Source of the DNA: Desulfobulbaceae bacterium | GTDB lineage: Bacteria; Desulfobacterota; Desulfobulbia; Desulfobulbales; Desulfobulbaceae | Assembly: GCA_003508005.1 (NCBI GenBank) | Contig: DNUE01000018.1 | Location: 24,898-43,937, forward strand | DNA length: 19,040 nt | Direction: 5' to 3' | Shown here: one piece after another, positions 1 to 7,968 of the stretch | How positions within the stretch are numbered: position 1 is the first letter of the stretch | How the letters are laid out: each line of letters starts with the position of its first letter | Notes under the pieces: model-generated | Seen by the model: only the letters and a program-made list of their open reading frames with translations | Database searches by the model: none | What the model was told of the DNA's origin: nothing | Position numbers and translations under genes: made by a program

Positions 1-199
1 GGCGGATCTGATAGTGCAGGCCGCGGAGGACATTTCGGGCCGAACGGGAATGGTTATGCTGCACGAACCGCAGGTTCAAGCCCGTCTTTTCCTGCCACTG
101 CCGCTCGTTGTAGCTCTCAAAGAAAAAACCCCGCTCGTCGCCAAAAACCAGCGGCTCGACAACCAGGACTTCGGGGATCGAGGTAGGGAGGACCTTCAT
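1..199 (-). CDS. rfbC: dTDP-4-dehydrorhamnose 3,5-epimerase (N-terminal 66 residues, cut by window edge)
   Basis: The product epimerises C3 and C5 of dTDP-4-keto-6-deoxyglucose, the third step of cytoplasmic dTDP-L-rhamnose synthesis. Only the first 66 codons lie in the window; the family is usually about 180 residues. The translation starts MKVLPTSIPEVLVVEP and carries the family signatures DERGFFFESY (residues 21-30) and RGLHYQ (59-64), whose histidine (H62) is the expected catalytic base. The ATG at 199-197 overlaps the rfbB stop in an ATGA arrangement, so the two are probably translationally coupled. A purine-rich GAGGGGAAGA stretch before the ATG can act as ribosome binding site. Identification is firm; the C-terminus is not visible. 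Confidence 0.93.
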   Translation of the reverse strand, partial: MKVLPTSIPEVLVVEPLVFGDERGFFFESYNERQWQEKTGLNLRFVQHNHSRSARNVLRGLHYQIR

Positions 200-1314
200 T
201 TCTTCCCCTCCCCTGCCGTACCTCCGGCGCCATACATCTTCCGGTAATATTCTTGGTACGAGCCGTCAATGACCGACTCCAGCCATGGCCGGTTGCCGAG
301 ATACCAGGCGACCGTCTTCTCCAGGCCCTCGCTGAAGCTCGTCCTCGGCCTCCAGTCCAGTTCCCGCTCGATCTTGCCTGCGTCAATGGCATAACGGCGG
401 TCATGGCCCAAGCGGTCCCGGACAAAGGTGATCAGGGAACGCCTGGGCTTCCCGGAGGCAAGCGGGCCTGCCTGCCGGTCGAGGATATCGCAGAGCAATT
501 CCACCACCTCCAGGTTCCGTTTTTCATTATGGCCGCCGATATTATAGGATTCACCGGGCCGGCCCTGTTCCAGGGCCCGGGCAATGGCCTCGCAATGGTC
601 CTGGACAAAGAGCCAGTCCCGCACGTTGCCGCCGTCGCCGTACACCGGCAGGGAAACCCCCTGCAGTCCATTATTGATTACCAGGGGGATCAGCTTTTCC
701 GGAAACTGAAACGGCCCAAAGTTGTTGGAACAGTTGGTAATCAGCACCGGCAGGCCGTAAGTATGGAAGTACGCGCGGACCAGGTGATCCGATGAGGCCT
801 TGCTGGCGGAGTAAGGGGAACGGGGATCATAGCAGGTGGTTTCAGAAAAATAACCGCGAGCACCCAGGGAGCCGAACACTTCATCGGTACTGACATGCAG
901 GAATCGGATTTGCGCTCCCCTGTTATCTCCGCCGGCCTCGCCGAGCCAATGTTTCCTGGCCACCTCCAGGAGGGTGAAGGTGCCGAATATATTAGTGCGG
1001 ATGAAGGTATCCGGGCCGGTTATCGAGCGGTCGACATGCGACTCGGCGGCAAAGTGCACCACGGTGTTGATGCGATGACCGGCAAACAAGGATTCGACCA
1101 GATCCTGATCACAGATATCGCCTCTGACGAAGCGGTACCGAGGATCGTCGGCAATATCATTCAGGTTTTGCAGATTGCCGGCATAGGTCAGTTTGTCAAG
1201 ATTAACAACATGCCAATCCGGTCGGGTCGCCAGGACAAACCGGATAAAATTGGCCCCGATAAAACCGCAGCCGCCGGTCACCAGAACCATTCGCGCTTCA
1301 CCTTTGTTGCTCAA
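196..1314 (-). CDS. rfbB: dTDP-glucose 4,6-dehydratase
   Basis: This short-chain dehydrogenase-type enzyme converts dTDP-glucose to dTDP-4-keto-6-deoxyglucose using bound NAD+, the second step of dTDP-rhamnose synthesis for surface polysaccharide. Visible motifs are the Rossmann fingerprint TGGCGFIG (residues 13-20), the catalytic STDE (142-145, in HVSTDEVFG) and YSASK (Y168, K172). At 372 residues it is near the family length. The start used is TTG at 1314, which has a strong AAGGAG six bases upstream; an ATG at 1290 with AGGTGA in front would give a 364-residue protein whose N-terminus fits the family equally well. The gene lies directly behind a sigma70 promoter and overlaps rfbC by 4 bp, so the pair is an operon. 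A glucose-1-phosphate thymidylyltransferase and RfbD are presumably beyond the left edge (inference). Confidence 0.95.
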   Translation of the reverse strand: MSNKGEARMVLVTGGCGFIGANFIRFVLATRPDWHVVNLDKLTYAGNLQNLNDIADDPRYRFVRGDICDQDLVESLFAGHRINTVVHFAAESHVDRSITGPDTFIRTNIFGTFTLLEVARKHWLGEAGGDNRGAQIRFLHVSTDEVFGSLGARGYFSETTCYDPRSPYSASKASSDHLVRAYFHTYGLPVLITNCSNNFGPFQFPEKLIPLVINNGLQGVSLPVYGDGGNVRDWLFVQDHCEAIARALEQGRPGESYNIGGHNEKRNLEVVELLCDILDRQAGPLASGKPRRSLITFVRDRLGHDRRYAIDAGKIERELDWRPRTSFSEGLEKTVAWYLGNRPWLESVIDGSYQEYYRKMYGAGGTAGEGKK

Positions 1315-1373
1315 AATCGTCTCCTTTTACTTTTCTGCCTGCCGGTAGGACAGGGTACAGAATAAAATGAGTA

Positions 1374-1402
1374 ATAATAGAAGCAATCCCGCTGTCTGTC
1401 AA
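1374..1402 (-). promoter_or_regulatory. sigma70 promoter of rfbB-rfbC
   Basis: Read on the minus strand, a perfect -35 TTGACA (1402-1397) is followed by a 17-base spacer and TATTAT (1379-1374, five of six matches to TATAAT). The predicted transcript starts about 50 bases before the rfbB TTG codon. The spacing and near-consensus boxes make this one of the best promoters in the window; no operator is evident over it. Confidence 0.75.
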
Positions 1403-1483
1403 ACCGTGAAACCTGATAACATCGCAAAAATTCTAACCACTGAGCATCCGCAACTGAGATTTCAACAAGTTGCAAGGCCTGCC

Positions 1484-1512
1484 GGCATCGGAATCGCAGG
1501 TATTGCGATGCC
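1484..1512. repeat. inverted repeat in the rfbB/DUF4390 divergent spacer
   Basis: GGCATCG (1484-1490) is matched by CGATGCC (1506-1512), a perfect 7-bp inverted repeat. A competing 6-bp stem, ATCGCA (1493-1498) with TGCGAT (1504-1509), lies inside it with a 5-base loop. Neither strand has a T-run after it, so it is not an intrinsic terminator. The rest of the spacer from 1403 to 1729 holds no gene I can support: frames crossing it give no protein-like sequence, and no strong plus-strand promoter for the downstream operon was found. Confidence 0.4.
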
Positions 1513-1729
1513 CTCAACTCATCCGGTCGACACCTTCTGTCCTTTTGGCTGATAGGCCGATTGCCTGGCTCTATCCTTGCCCTGGTCTGGAAAAACCCTG
1601 TTGAATCTATGGACAAACTGTTCGAGATAGGGTAAAAAAAGGAGTTTCCCGATCACTGGGGTGGCAGGTCTTTCCGCCTTCAACTCCGGGGGCCGAAAAT
1701 TCCCCAATCGATCACCGGCTCGTGACTGC

Positions 1730-2302
1730 ATGAAATCGTTTTTTATCCGCCCCCTCTGCCTCCTCCTCGGAATTCTGCTTCTGCTGCAGGCAACTGCACG
1801 GGCAGAGGATGCCCGGCCGAACATCTCGGATATCTTCATCACCACTTCCCAAACCCATCTTCTCCTGTTCTGCTCGATCAAGAACGGTTTTACCGAGGAG
1901 ATGATCGAAGGGGTAAAAAACGGTATACCCATAACCTTTTCCTTTCTCGTTGAACTGGAGAGAACGGTCAACAACTGGTTCAACTCCTCTCTGGCAAAAA
2001 TGACGATTCAGCATACCCTTTCCTATGACGCCCTCAAGGAACAGTACCGGATTACCCTGTCTGAGCGAAGCGGAGGGCCGGTGGTGACCGAATCCATAGA
2101 CAAGGCCATGGCCGCCATGACCGAGCTCAACGGCATCAAGGTCATCAACCGCGATGAACTGGAGCCGGACGCCCCCTATGCCCTGCACGTCCATGCCACG
2201 CTGGCCGAAAAAACCCTGCCCCTGAACATGCACTACCTGGTTCCCTTTATCTCCCTGTGGGATTTTGAAACCGAAACGCGGACCATCGAATTCAGGTACT
2301 GA
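1730..2302 (+). CDS. DUF4390 family secreted protein
   Basis: A 190-residue protein of unknown function. The N-terminus MKSFFIRPLCLLLGILLLL followed by ATARA-ED is a classical Sec signal peptide with a likely cleavage after residue 25, placing it in the periplasm or envelope. The rest is rich in beta-strand-like sequence, ends WDFETETRTIEFRY and matches my memory of DUF4390 proteins, which in Desulfobacterota and relatives sit directly before NtrY-type kinases. The ATG at 1730 was chosen because it puts the signal peptide at the N-terminus; a GTG at 1661 would add 23 unlikely residues. No good Shine-Dalgarno is visible. The kinase begins 5 bases after this stop, so a role linked to that sensor, for example a periplasmic partner, is plausible but unproven. 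Confidence 0.75.
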   Translation: MKSFFIRPLCLLLGILLLLQATARAEDARPNISDIFITTSQTHLLLFCSIKNGFTEEMIEGVKNGIPITFSFLVELERTVNNWFNSSLAKMTIQHTLSYDALKEQYRITLSERSGGPVVTESIDKAMAAMTELNGIKVINRDELEPDAPYALHVHATLAEKTLPLNMHYLVPFISLWDFETETRTIEFRY

Positions 2303-2307
2303 ACAGG

Positions 2308-4527
2308 ATGCTCACCCCCCAACAGCGCGAGGCCAAAAGGTGGTATATCCGCTACGTGATCATCTTCTGCTGCGCGCTCATCCCTGTTCTTGCCCTGCTC
2401 CAGCATGTCTTGCTCAAAGGCACCTACACCCTGCCGCTGAGCAGCACCATCCTCATTTTCGCCCTGATCAACATCAACGGCCTGCTGCTCCTCCTGATGC
2501 TCTACCTGGTGCTGCGCAATCTGGTGGAGCTGATCTTTGAACGCAAGCTCAACATCATCGGCAGCAAACTGCGGACCCGCCTGGTCGTCTCCTTTATTTC
2601 CCTCTCCTTCATCCCCACCGCCCTGCTCTTTGTCATCGCCCTGAGCTTCGTGTCCACCTCCATGGATTACTGGTTCAACTCCAATGTCGAGGAATCCCTG
2701 CAGTCCTCGCTCAAGCTGGCCCAGTCCGTTTTCCGCGACACCGAACTGGAGGCCGAAAACGAAGGGAAACGTATTGCCGATTCCCTGCGCTTTGCGCGAG
2801 GGGAGAAAACCAGGTACCTGCAGGTGGAAAATCTCTTCAAAAAAATCCTGGAGAATACCCCGCCCGGCGTCCCCGATGCCCTGACCCTGATGGACGACTC
2901 TCCCCGGGATATCCTTTCCCTCCGCGGCAAACGCCTGCTGACCGTTGCCCTGCCCACTGTCCCTACCGAGGCCCTGCGCCTGGCGCAGAACAATGGCCAG
3001 GCTGAAGTCATCACCCAGGATACGGGTATCGGCGAACTGGTGCGCTCCATTGTCCATGTCCAGCCGGAGAGCACCCCGGGCACATCCTATTTCCTGATCA
3101 GTTCATACCTCATCCCCACCGAGCAGCTGGAGCGGATGAAGGTCATTTCCGACGGAATCAATGACTACCGGCAGCTGGTCATGCTCAAGGCCCCCATCAA
3201 GCTCAGCCTGATCATCATGCTGATCATTATCACCCTGCTCATCCTCTTCGGTGCGATCTGGTTCGGCTTCTACATCGCCCACGGCCTGACCGGACCGATA
3301 AAGAAACTGGCGGATGCCACCCGGCGGGTCGCGGAAGGTGAGCTCGACTTCCAGCTGACGAGGGATTCCGATGACGAGATGGGGCTGCTGGTGGATTCGT
3401 TCAACCGGATGACCCATGACCTTTCCGCTAGCAACCGCAAACTCGGTGAGGCCAACGTGGCCCTGCAGAAGAGCACGGTCCTGGCGGAACAGCGGCGCCA
3501 CTACATGGAAACGGTGCTCAAAAACGTTACCGCCGGGGTCATTGCCATCAATGAGCGCAATGAAATCACGACCATCAACAAATTCGCCGAGGAACTTCTG
3601 CGCATCAACCCCACCGAATTTCTCAACAAGGATTTCCACGATATCCTGATCCGTCCCCATGTCGCGATCCTGGAGGATTTTTTCCGGGAATTGCATGCCT
3701 CGGGCCGGCAATCAATCGAACGGCACCTGCGCCTGACCGTGCGCAAGGGAGAAACCTTCTCCCTGCTGGTCAATATCACCAGACTGGAAGAGGAGGGACA
3801 ACATATCGGCTATGTGATCGTCTTCGACAACCTGACCAAGCTGGAGAAGGCGCAGCGGCTTGCAGCCTGGCAGGAAGTGGCCCGGCGCATCGCCCATGAG
3901 ATAAAAAATCCACTAACCCCGATCCAGCTTTCCGCCCAGCGGCTCAGAAAGCGCTACCTGGACAAGATCACTGAGGATGCGGAGGTCTTTGACCAGTGCA
4001 CCCGGACCATCGTCAATCAGGTGGAAGAAATCAAGCGCCTGGTGAGCGAATTCTCCGACTTTGCCCGCATGCCCCAGGTAAAAAAGAAAATGGGCAATAT
4101 TGTCAGCATTGCCGAGGACACCCTGATCCTCTACCGCGAGGCGCACAAGCACATCGCCTTCAGCGTGACCTGCCGGGAGGCCATCCCCGAGTTTTCCTTC
4201 GATCCGGTGCAGATCAAGCGCATTCTGATCAACCTGCTGGATAATGCGGTGTCAGTGCTGGCCGAAGGTGGCGAGATCAGCGTCACCTTCTCCGTGAACC
4301 GGCAGGACCGGACCGTGATCATGGAGGTTGCGGACAACGGTCCCGGCCTCCAGGACGCCATCAAGCTGCGACTCTTCGAGCCCTATTTCTCCACCAAAAA
4401 GTCCGGCACCGGCCTGGGGCTGGCCATTGCCAACACCATTGTCACCGAACACAACGGCACCATCCGGGTTCGCGACAATCAGCCGCACGGGGCGGTCTTT
4501 CTCGTTGAGCTGCCCCTGGATACCTGA
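2308..4527 (+). CDS. NtrY-like membrane sensor histidine kinase
   Basis: A 739-residue inner-membrane kinase expected to phosphorylate the NtrX-like regulator encoded next. The N-terminus has three hydrophobic segments (about 13-35, 46-73 and 92-116), a sensor region of about 180 residues, a fourth membrane segment (297-324), a HAMP linker (about 325-378), a PAS domain (about 395-510), HisKA with the phospho-acceptor H530 in AHEIKNPLTP, and a HATPase domain with the N box (LLDNAV, N646), DNGPG (676-680) and GTGLGL (700-705). All catalytic elements are intact. This architecture is that of NtrY, known in alphaproteobacteria for nitrogen and redox responses; the signal here is unknown. Start ATG 2308 follows the previous stop by 5 bases, which suggests translational coupling, since its own ribosome site is weak. 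Confidence 0.93.
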   Translation: MLTPQQREAKRWYIRYVIIFCCALIPVLALLQHVLLKGTYTLPLSSTILIFALININGLLLLLMLYLVLRNLVELIFERKLNIIGSKLRTRLVVSFISLSFIPTALLFVIALSFVSTSMDYWFNSNVEESLQSSLKLAQSVFRDTELEAENEGKRIADSLRFARGEKTRYLQVENLFKKILENTPPGVPDALTLMDDSPRDILSLRGKRLLTVALPTVPTEALRLAQNNGQAEVITQDTGIGELVRSIVHVQPESTPGTSYFLISSYLIPTEQLERMKVISDGINDYRQLVMLKAPIKLSLIIMLIIITLLILFGAIWFGFYIAHGLTGPIKKLADATRRVAEGELDFQLTRDSDDEMGLLVDSFNRMTHDLSASNRKLGEANVALQKSTVLAEQRRHYMETVLKNVTAGVIAINERNEITTINKFAEELLRINPTEFLNKDFHDILIRPHVAILEDFFRELHASGRQSIERHLRLTVRKGETFSLLVNITRLEEEGQHIGYVIVFDNLTKLEKAQRLAAWQEVARRIAHEIKNPLTPIQLSAQRLRKRYLDKITEDAEVFDQCTRTIVNQVEEIKRLVSEFSDFARMPQVKKKMGNIVSIAEDTLILYREAHKHIAFSVTCREAIPEFSFDPVQIKRILINLLDNAVSVLAEGGEISVTFSVNRQDRTVIMEVADNGPGLQDAIKLRLFEPYFSTKKSGTGLGLAIANTIVTEHNGTIRVRDNQPHGAVFLVELPLDT

Positions 4528-4620
4528 TATGATAGACAGACTGGCTCCAGGGGGACAGGATTCATCCCCTCCCCTTCCCTGCCGGCCAGAGCGCGGGAAT
4601 ATCCACTCAACAGGCGAGCC

Positions 4621-5988
4621 ATGGCCGATACGCTGCTGATCATCGACGACGAGGAATCCATCAGGGATTCGCTCTCCGGCATCCTGGCCGATGAAGGCTT
4701 TGCCACCCTCACCGCCCCTTCCGCCGAAGAGGGGCTTCAGCTCCTTGAGCAGAAGGAAATCGACCTGGTCCTCCTGGACATCTGGATGCCCGGCATGGAC
4801 GGCCTGGAGGCCCTCAAGGAGATAACCCGCCGCTTCGACACCCCGGTGATCATGATCTCCGGGCATGGCACCATCGAAACCGCCGTGCAGGCGACCCGCA
4901 TGGGCGCCTTTGATTTTATCGAGAAACCGCTTTCCTATGACAAGACCCTGCTGGCCATCAGCAAGGGGCTGCATGTCGCCCACCTGGAGCGGGAAAACAA
5001 AATCCTGCGCGACACCACCGCAGCCCGGCCGACCCTGACCGGCAATTCGCCGCTGATCCGCCAGCTGCGGGAACAGATCGATCGGGTGGCTCCGACCAGT
5101 GCCTCGGTATTGATCCGAGGCGGCCATGGTACCGGCAAGGAGCTGGTGGCCCAGACCATTCATTACCGGTCGGCGCGCCGTGACCGGCCCATCATCGAGG
5201 TCAACTGTGCCGCCATTCCGGAAGAACTCATCGAATCCGAGCTGTTCGGCCATGAAAAAGGGGCCTTTACCGGGGCAACGGAACGCCGCCAGGGTAAATT
5301 CGACCAGGCCAACGGCGGGACAATTTTTCTGGACGAGATCGGGGACATGAGCCTGAAAAGTCAGGCCAAAGTACTGCGCATCCTCCAGGAGCACAAATTC
5401 GAAAGGGTCGGCGGCAACAGGACCATCCAGGTGGATGTCCGGGTGCTGGCGGCCACTAACAAGGACCTGGAGGAAATGGTCGTGGCAGGCGCCTTTCGTG
5501 CCGATCTCTTCTATCGGCTCAATGTGGTGCCCATCATCGTCCCCAGCCTCAACGAGCGTATCGAGGATATTCCGCTCCTGGTCCAGGATTTCCTTCAGCA
5601 ATTCCGCAAGCTGGGACTGGGCCGGAAAACATTTTCGCCGGAGGCCATCCGTGTTCTCATGCAGCATGCCTGGCCGGGAAACGTGCGGGAACTGCGCAAT
5701 CTGGTGGAGCGGCTGATGATCATGATCCCTGACGACACGATCTCGGACAAGGATGTCAGCCTTTTCCTCGGCGCCAAGAACGGACTCGCTGCACCGGCAA
5801 CCATCGCCGGGCAGTACCATCACCTGGGCTACAAGGAAGCAAAACGCTCTTTCGAACGCGATTACCTGCGGTCCAGGCTGCAGGAAAACAAAGGAAACAT
5901 TTCCCAGACCGCTGAGCAGATAGGCATGGAACGCAGCCACTTGCACAGGAAGGTCAAAACATTGAATATTGAATTGGAAAAGGAGTAA
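4621..5988 (+). CDS. NtrX-like sigma54-dependent response regulator
   Basis: A 455-residue transcription activator. It has an N-terminal receiver domain (acidic D9/D10, phosphorylation site D53 in LLDIWMPG, K102), an AAA+ domain with Walker A GGHGTGKE (167-174), the sigma54-contact loop GAFTGA (214-219), Walker B IFLDEIGD (235-242) and RADLFYRLNV (293-302), and a C-terminal Fis-type helix-turn-helix (about 425-448, ending RSHLHRKVKTL). The last segment is typical of NtrX rather than NtrC. It should activate RpoN promoters when phosphorylated by the kinase encoded upstream. The Walker A differs from the common GESGTGKE at two positions but keeps the P-loop lysine. The gap of 93 bases after the kinase carries no promoter I can support, and hemB follows after 3 bases. 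Confidence 0.93.
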   Translation: MADTLLIIDDEESIRDSLSGILADEGFATLTAPSAEEGLQLLEQKEIDLVLLDIWMPGMDGLEALKEITRRFDTPVIMISGHGTIETAVQATRMGAFDFIEKPLSYDKTLLAISKGLHVAHLERENKILRDTTAARPTLTGNSPLIRQLREQIDRVAPTSASVLIRGGHGTGKELVAQTIHYRSARRDRPIIEVNCAAIPEELIESELFGHEKGAFTGATERRQGKFDQANGGTIFLDEIGDMSLKSQAKVLRILQEHKFERVGGNRTIQVDVRVLAATNKDLEEMVVAGAFRADLFYRLNVVPIIVPSLNERIEDIPLLVQDFLQQFRKLGLGRKTFSPEAIRVLMQHAWPGNVRELRNLVERLMIMIPDDTISDKDVSLFLGAKNGLAAPATIAGQYHHLGYKEAKRSFERDYLRSRLQENKGNISQTAEQIGMERSHLHRKVKTLNIELEKE

Positions 5989-5991
5989 CCC

Positions 5992-6969
5992 ATGATCTTT
6001 CCCGAATACCGCCCGCGCCGCATGCGGCGGAATGAAACCCTGCGCGCCCTGATCAGAGAAACCAGACTTTCGCCTGATCAGCTGATCCTTCCCCTCTTTG
6101 TCATGCCGGGCAAGGGCAGGAGGGAGGAAGTAGCCTCAATGCCCGGGGTCTTTCGTCTGTCCGTGGACCAGTTGGGCAAGGAGGCCAGAGAATGCCTGGC
6201 GGCGGGGGTGAAATCGGTGATCCTCTTCGGCCTGCCCGAAAAAAAAGATGCCATGGGGTCAGGGGCCCATGCCAGGGACGGCATCGTCCAGAGGGCCATC
6301 CGGGAGTTGAAGAACAGGTCCCCGGAGATCACCGTGATCACCGATGTCTGCCTGTGCGAGTACACGGACCATGGTCATTGCGGCTGCCTGATCGGCAACA
6401 GCGTGGACAACGATACCACCCTGGAACTGCTGGCCAGGACCGCCCTGTCGCATGCCCAGGCCGGTGCAGACATGGTCGCGCCGTCAGACATGATGGATGG
6501 GCGGGTTGCCGAGATCCGGGCGGCTCTGGACGAAAATGACTTTTCCATGATCCCGATCATGTCCTATGCGGTCAAATACGCCTCGGCCTTTTACGGACCG
6601 TTCAGGGAAGCGGCTGACTGCGCACCCAAGTTCGGGGACCGGCGCAGCTATCAAATGGATCCTGCCAACAGTCGGGAGGCCCTGCGCGAAGCCACCCTGG
6701 ACGTAGAAGAGGGCGCGGACATCCTGATGGTCAAGCCGGCGGTGGCCTATCTGGACATTATCGCCCGCCTGCACGACGAATTCGACCTGCCCATCGCCGC
6801 CTACCATGTCAGCGGCGAATACGCCATGATCAAAGCGGCAGCTCAGCAAGGCTGGATCGACGGGGAACGGGTCATGGCGGAAACTCTGCTGGCCATAACA
6901 AGGGCCGGGGCGGATATCATCCTCACCTATTTCGCCAAGGAGATGGGACGGCTGCTGCTGAAATCCTGA
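5992..6969 (+). CDS. hemB: porphobilinogen synthase (5-aminolevulinate dehydratase)
   Basis: The enzyme condenses two 5-aminolevulinate molecules into porphobilinogen, the first common pyrrole of haem, sirohaem and cobalamin. The 325-residue length is normal. Schiff-base lysines are K195 (SYAVKYAS) and K248 (ILMVKPA). The active-site metal loop reads DVCLCEYTDHGHCGC with C120, C122 and C130, so this is the zinc-dependent type rather than the aspartate-rich magnesium type. The ATG at 5992 lies 3 bases after the NtrX-like stop, and AAGGAG overlaps the end of that gene, so it is co-transcribed with the two-component genes. A supply of tetrapyrrole fits with the B12-dependent ribonucleotide reductase encoded nearby, but that link is only contextual. 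Confidence 0.97.
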   Translation: MIFPEYRPRRMRRNETLRALIRETRLSPDQLILPLFVMPGKGRREEVASMPGVFRLSVDQLGKEARECLAAGVKSVILFGLPEKKDAMGSGAHARDGIVQRAIRELKNRSPEITVITDVCLCEYTDHGHCGCLIGNSVDNDTTLELLARTALSHAQAGADMVAPSDMMDGRVAEIRAALDENDFSMIPIMSYAVKYASAFYGPFREAADCAPKFGDRRSYQMDPANSREALREATLDVEEGADILMVKPAVAYLDIIARLHDEFDLPIAAYHVSGEYAMIKAAAQQGWIDGERVMAETLLAITRAGADIILTYFAKEMGRLLLKS

Positions 6970-7000
6970 GCAGGACGAAACGAGAACGGAAGGCGCCGAC

Positions 7001-7387
7001 TCAGGCAGATTTCAACTGCTTGTCGGCGGTGGAACGGAGCCAGAGGGCAACGGCGGCCACAGCCCCAGCAGCATCGGCGAGGAGGTCGCCGCCGCTCGGC
7101 TCGCGGCCGGGAACAAACGACTGGTGGAACTCATCAGAAATACCGTACAGCAGGCAGAACAGCACCACCAGCAGTCCGGCCTGCAACATTCTTCGGGGCG
7201 GAACCGGCGCCATTGCATATAAAGCCGTGCCGGCGAGGAGGGCATAGAGAATAGCATGACCGAACTTGTCCGCACCGCTCAGCAAGGGCAGCTGAAAGGC
7301 TGTACCGGGCTGATGGGAGAGAAAAAAAATAATCCCCATGACCGTCATCATGGGGATGCAGCGAAGAAAGCGTGGGCAAAGGGTCAT
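7001..7387 (-). CDS. VanZ-like family membrane protein
   Basis: A 128-residue hydrophobic protein with about four membrane helices (roughly 11-24, 43-60, 68-82 and 101-117). It shows the VanZ-family pattern: FFLSHQPG (21-28), DKFGHAILYALLAG (40-53), and YGISDEFHQSFVPGR (81-95) followed by SGGDLLADAAG. VanZ proteins are linked to low-level teicoplanin resistance in Gram-positives; in Gram-negatives their function is generally unknown. The start at ATG 7387 lies 8 bases after the SEC-C gene stop, so the two are probably co-transcribed; internal ATGs at codons 13, 14 and 17 are alternatives. It converges with hemB, with 31 bases between stops and no clear terminator. Confidence 0.85.
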   Translation of the reverse strand: MTLCPRFLRCIPMMTVMGIIFFLSHQPGTAFQLPLLSGADKFGHAILYALLAGTALYAMAPVPPRRMLQAGLLVVLFCLLYGISDEFHQSFVPGREPSGGDLLADAAGAVAAVALWLRSTADKQLKSA

Positions 7388-7395
7388 GGCAGCTC

Positions 7396-7917
7396 TCAGC
7401 CGGCGGCCTGGGTCTGCTCCTCGCTGACATGAACCCGGCTCAACTGCTCCTCCGAATATTTCTTTCTGATCCGCCGCAGGGCTGCATTAATGCGCTTGGT
7501 CGGGGCGGCCTCCAGGCATGTTTCCTGCTTGTCCGCATAGGCGGTCAGGAAAAATTTTCGGTCACGGAGAGCAAAAGTATGGCTCCAGTTGATGGCGATG
7601 GTTTCCGGATTTTCATCAATAGGCACCGAAATCGCCTGTCCGGCTGCGGCCACCTGCACCGCGTCGCTTTCGGTGATCTCCAGGAGCCAGGCATCGCCCT
7701 CCCGGTTCGACCAGAGGATGAAGACCCCCAGCTCCCGTACCGCCTCATCCCGGCTGCGGGCCGCGATCTGAATCCGCTCTATTTGCGCCAGCAGGGATAT
7801 CTTCAGCTGCCCCATGGGCAAGGCCGCCGCGTTCCCCTGATGCTGCCGCAGACAGCACCGTTTATATTTTATCCCGCTGCCGCAGGGACAAAGTTCGTTT
7901 CGACCTATTTTACCCAT
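7396..7917 (-). CDS. SEC-C motif protein of unknown function
   Basis: A 173-residue soluble protein. The N-terminus MGKIGRNELCPCGSGIKYKRCC is a complete SEC-C zinc motif (C10, C12, C21, C22), as found at the C-terminus of SecA and in many small proteins where it binds zinc and can contact ribosome or nucleic acid. The remaining 140 residues have no motif I recognise; the middle contains an alternating beta-strand pattern (DAWLLEITESDAVQV, KFFLTAYA) and the end is basic and helical (TKRINAALRRIRKKY). ATG 7917 is preceded by AAGGG at a spacing of 7. It begins 51 bases after nrdJ and is followed by the VanZ-like gene, so all three may share the nrdJ promoter. Confidence 0.8.
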   Translation of the reverse strand: MGKIGRNELCPCGSGIKYKRCCLRQHQGNAAALPMGQLKISLLAQIERIQIAARSRDEAVRELGVFILWSNREGDAWLLEITESDAVQVAAAGQAISVPIDENPETIAINWSHTFALRDRKFFLTAYADKQETCLEAAPTKRINAALRRIRKKYSEEQLSRVHVSEEQTQAAG

Positions 7918-7968
7918 TCGTCATCCCTTTGTTCTGATTCAACCCATCCCGAGACTTGTGCCATGAAG

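Noticed and set aside
1660..1680. sigma54-like TGGCA element upstream of the DUF4390 gene
   Set aside because: TGGCAGG is present but the required downstream TTGC at the -12 position is missing.
2233..3057. 274-residue Gln/Asp-rich open frame on the minus strand opposite the kinase gene
   Set aside because: Its low-complexity composition comes from reading the reverse of hydrophobic-segment codons; it has no supporting features.
4252..5946. 564-residue open frame on the minus strand opposite ntrY and ntrX
   Set aside because: It is fully antisense to genes with complete domain motifs, and its translation has no recognisable domain; long antisense frames are common in GC-rich coding DNA.
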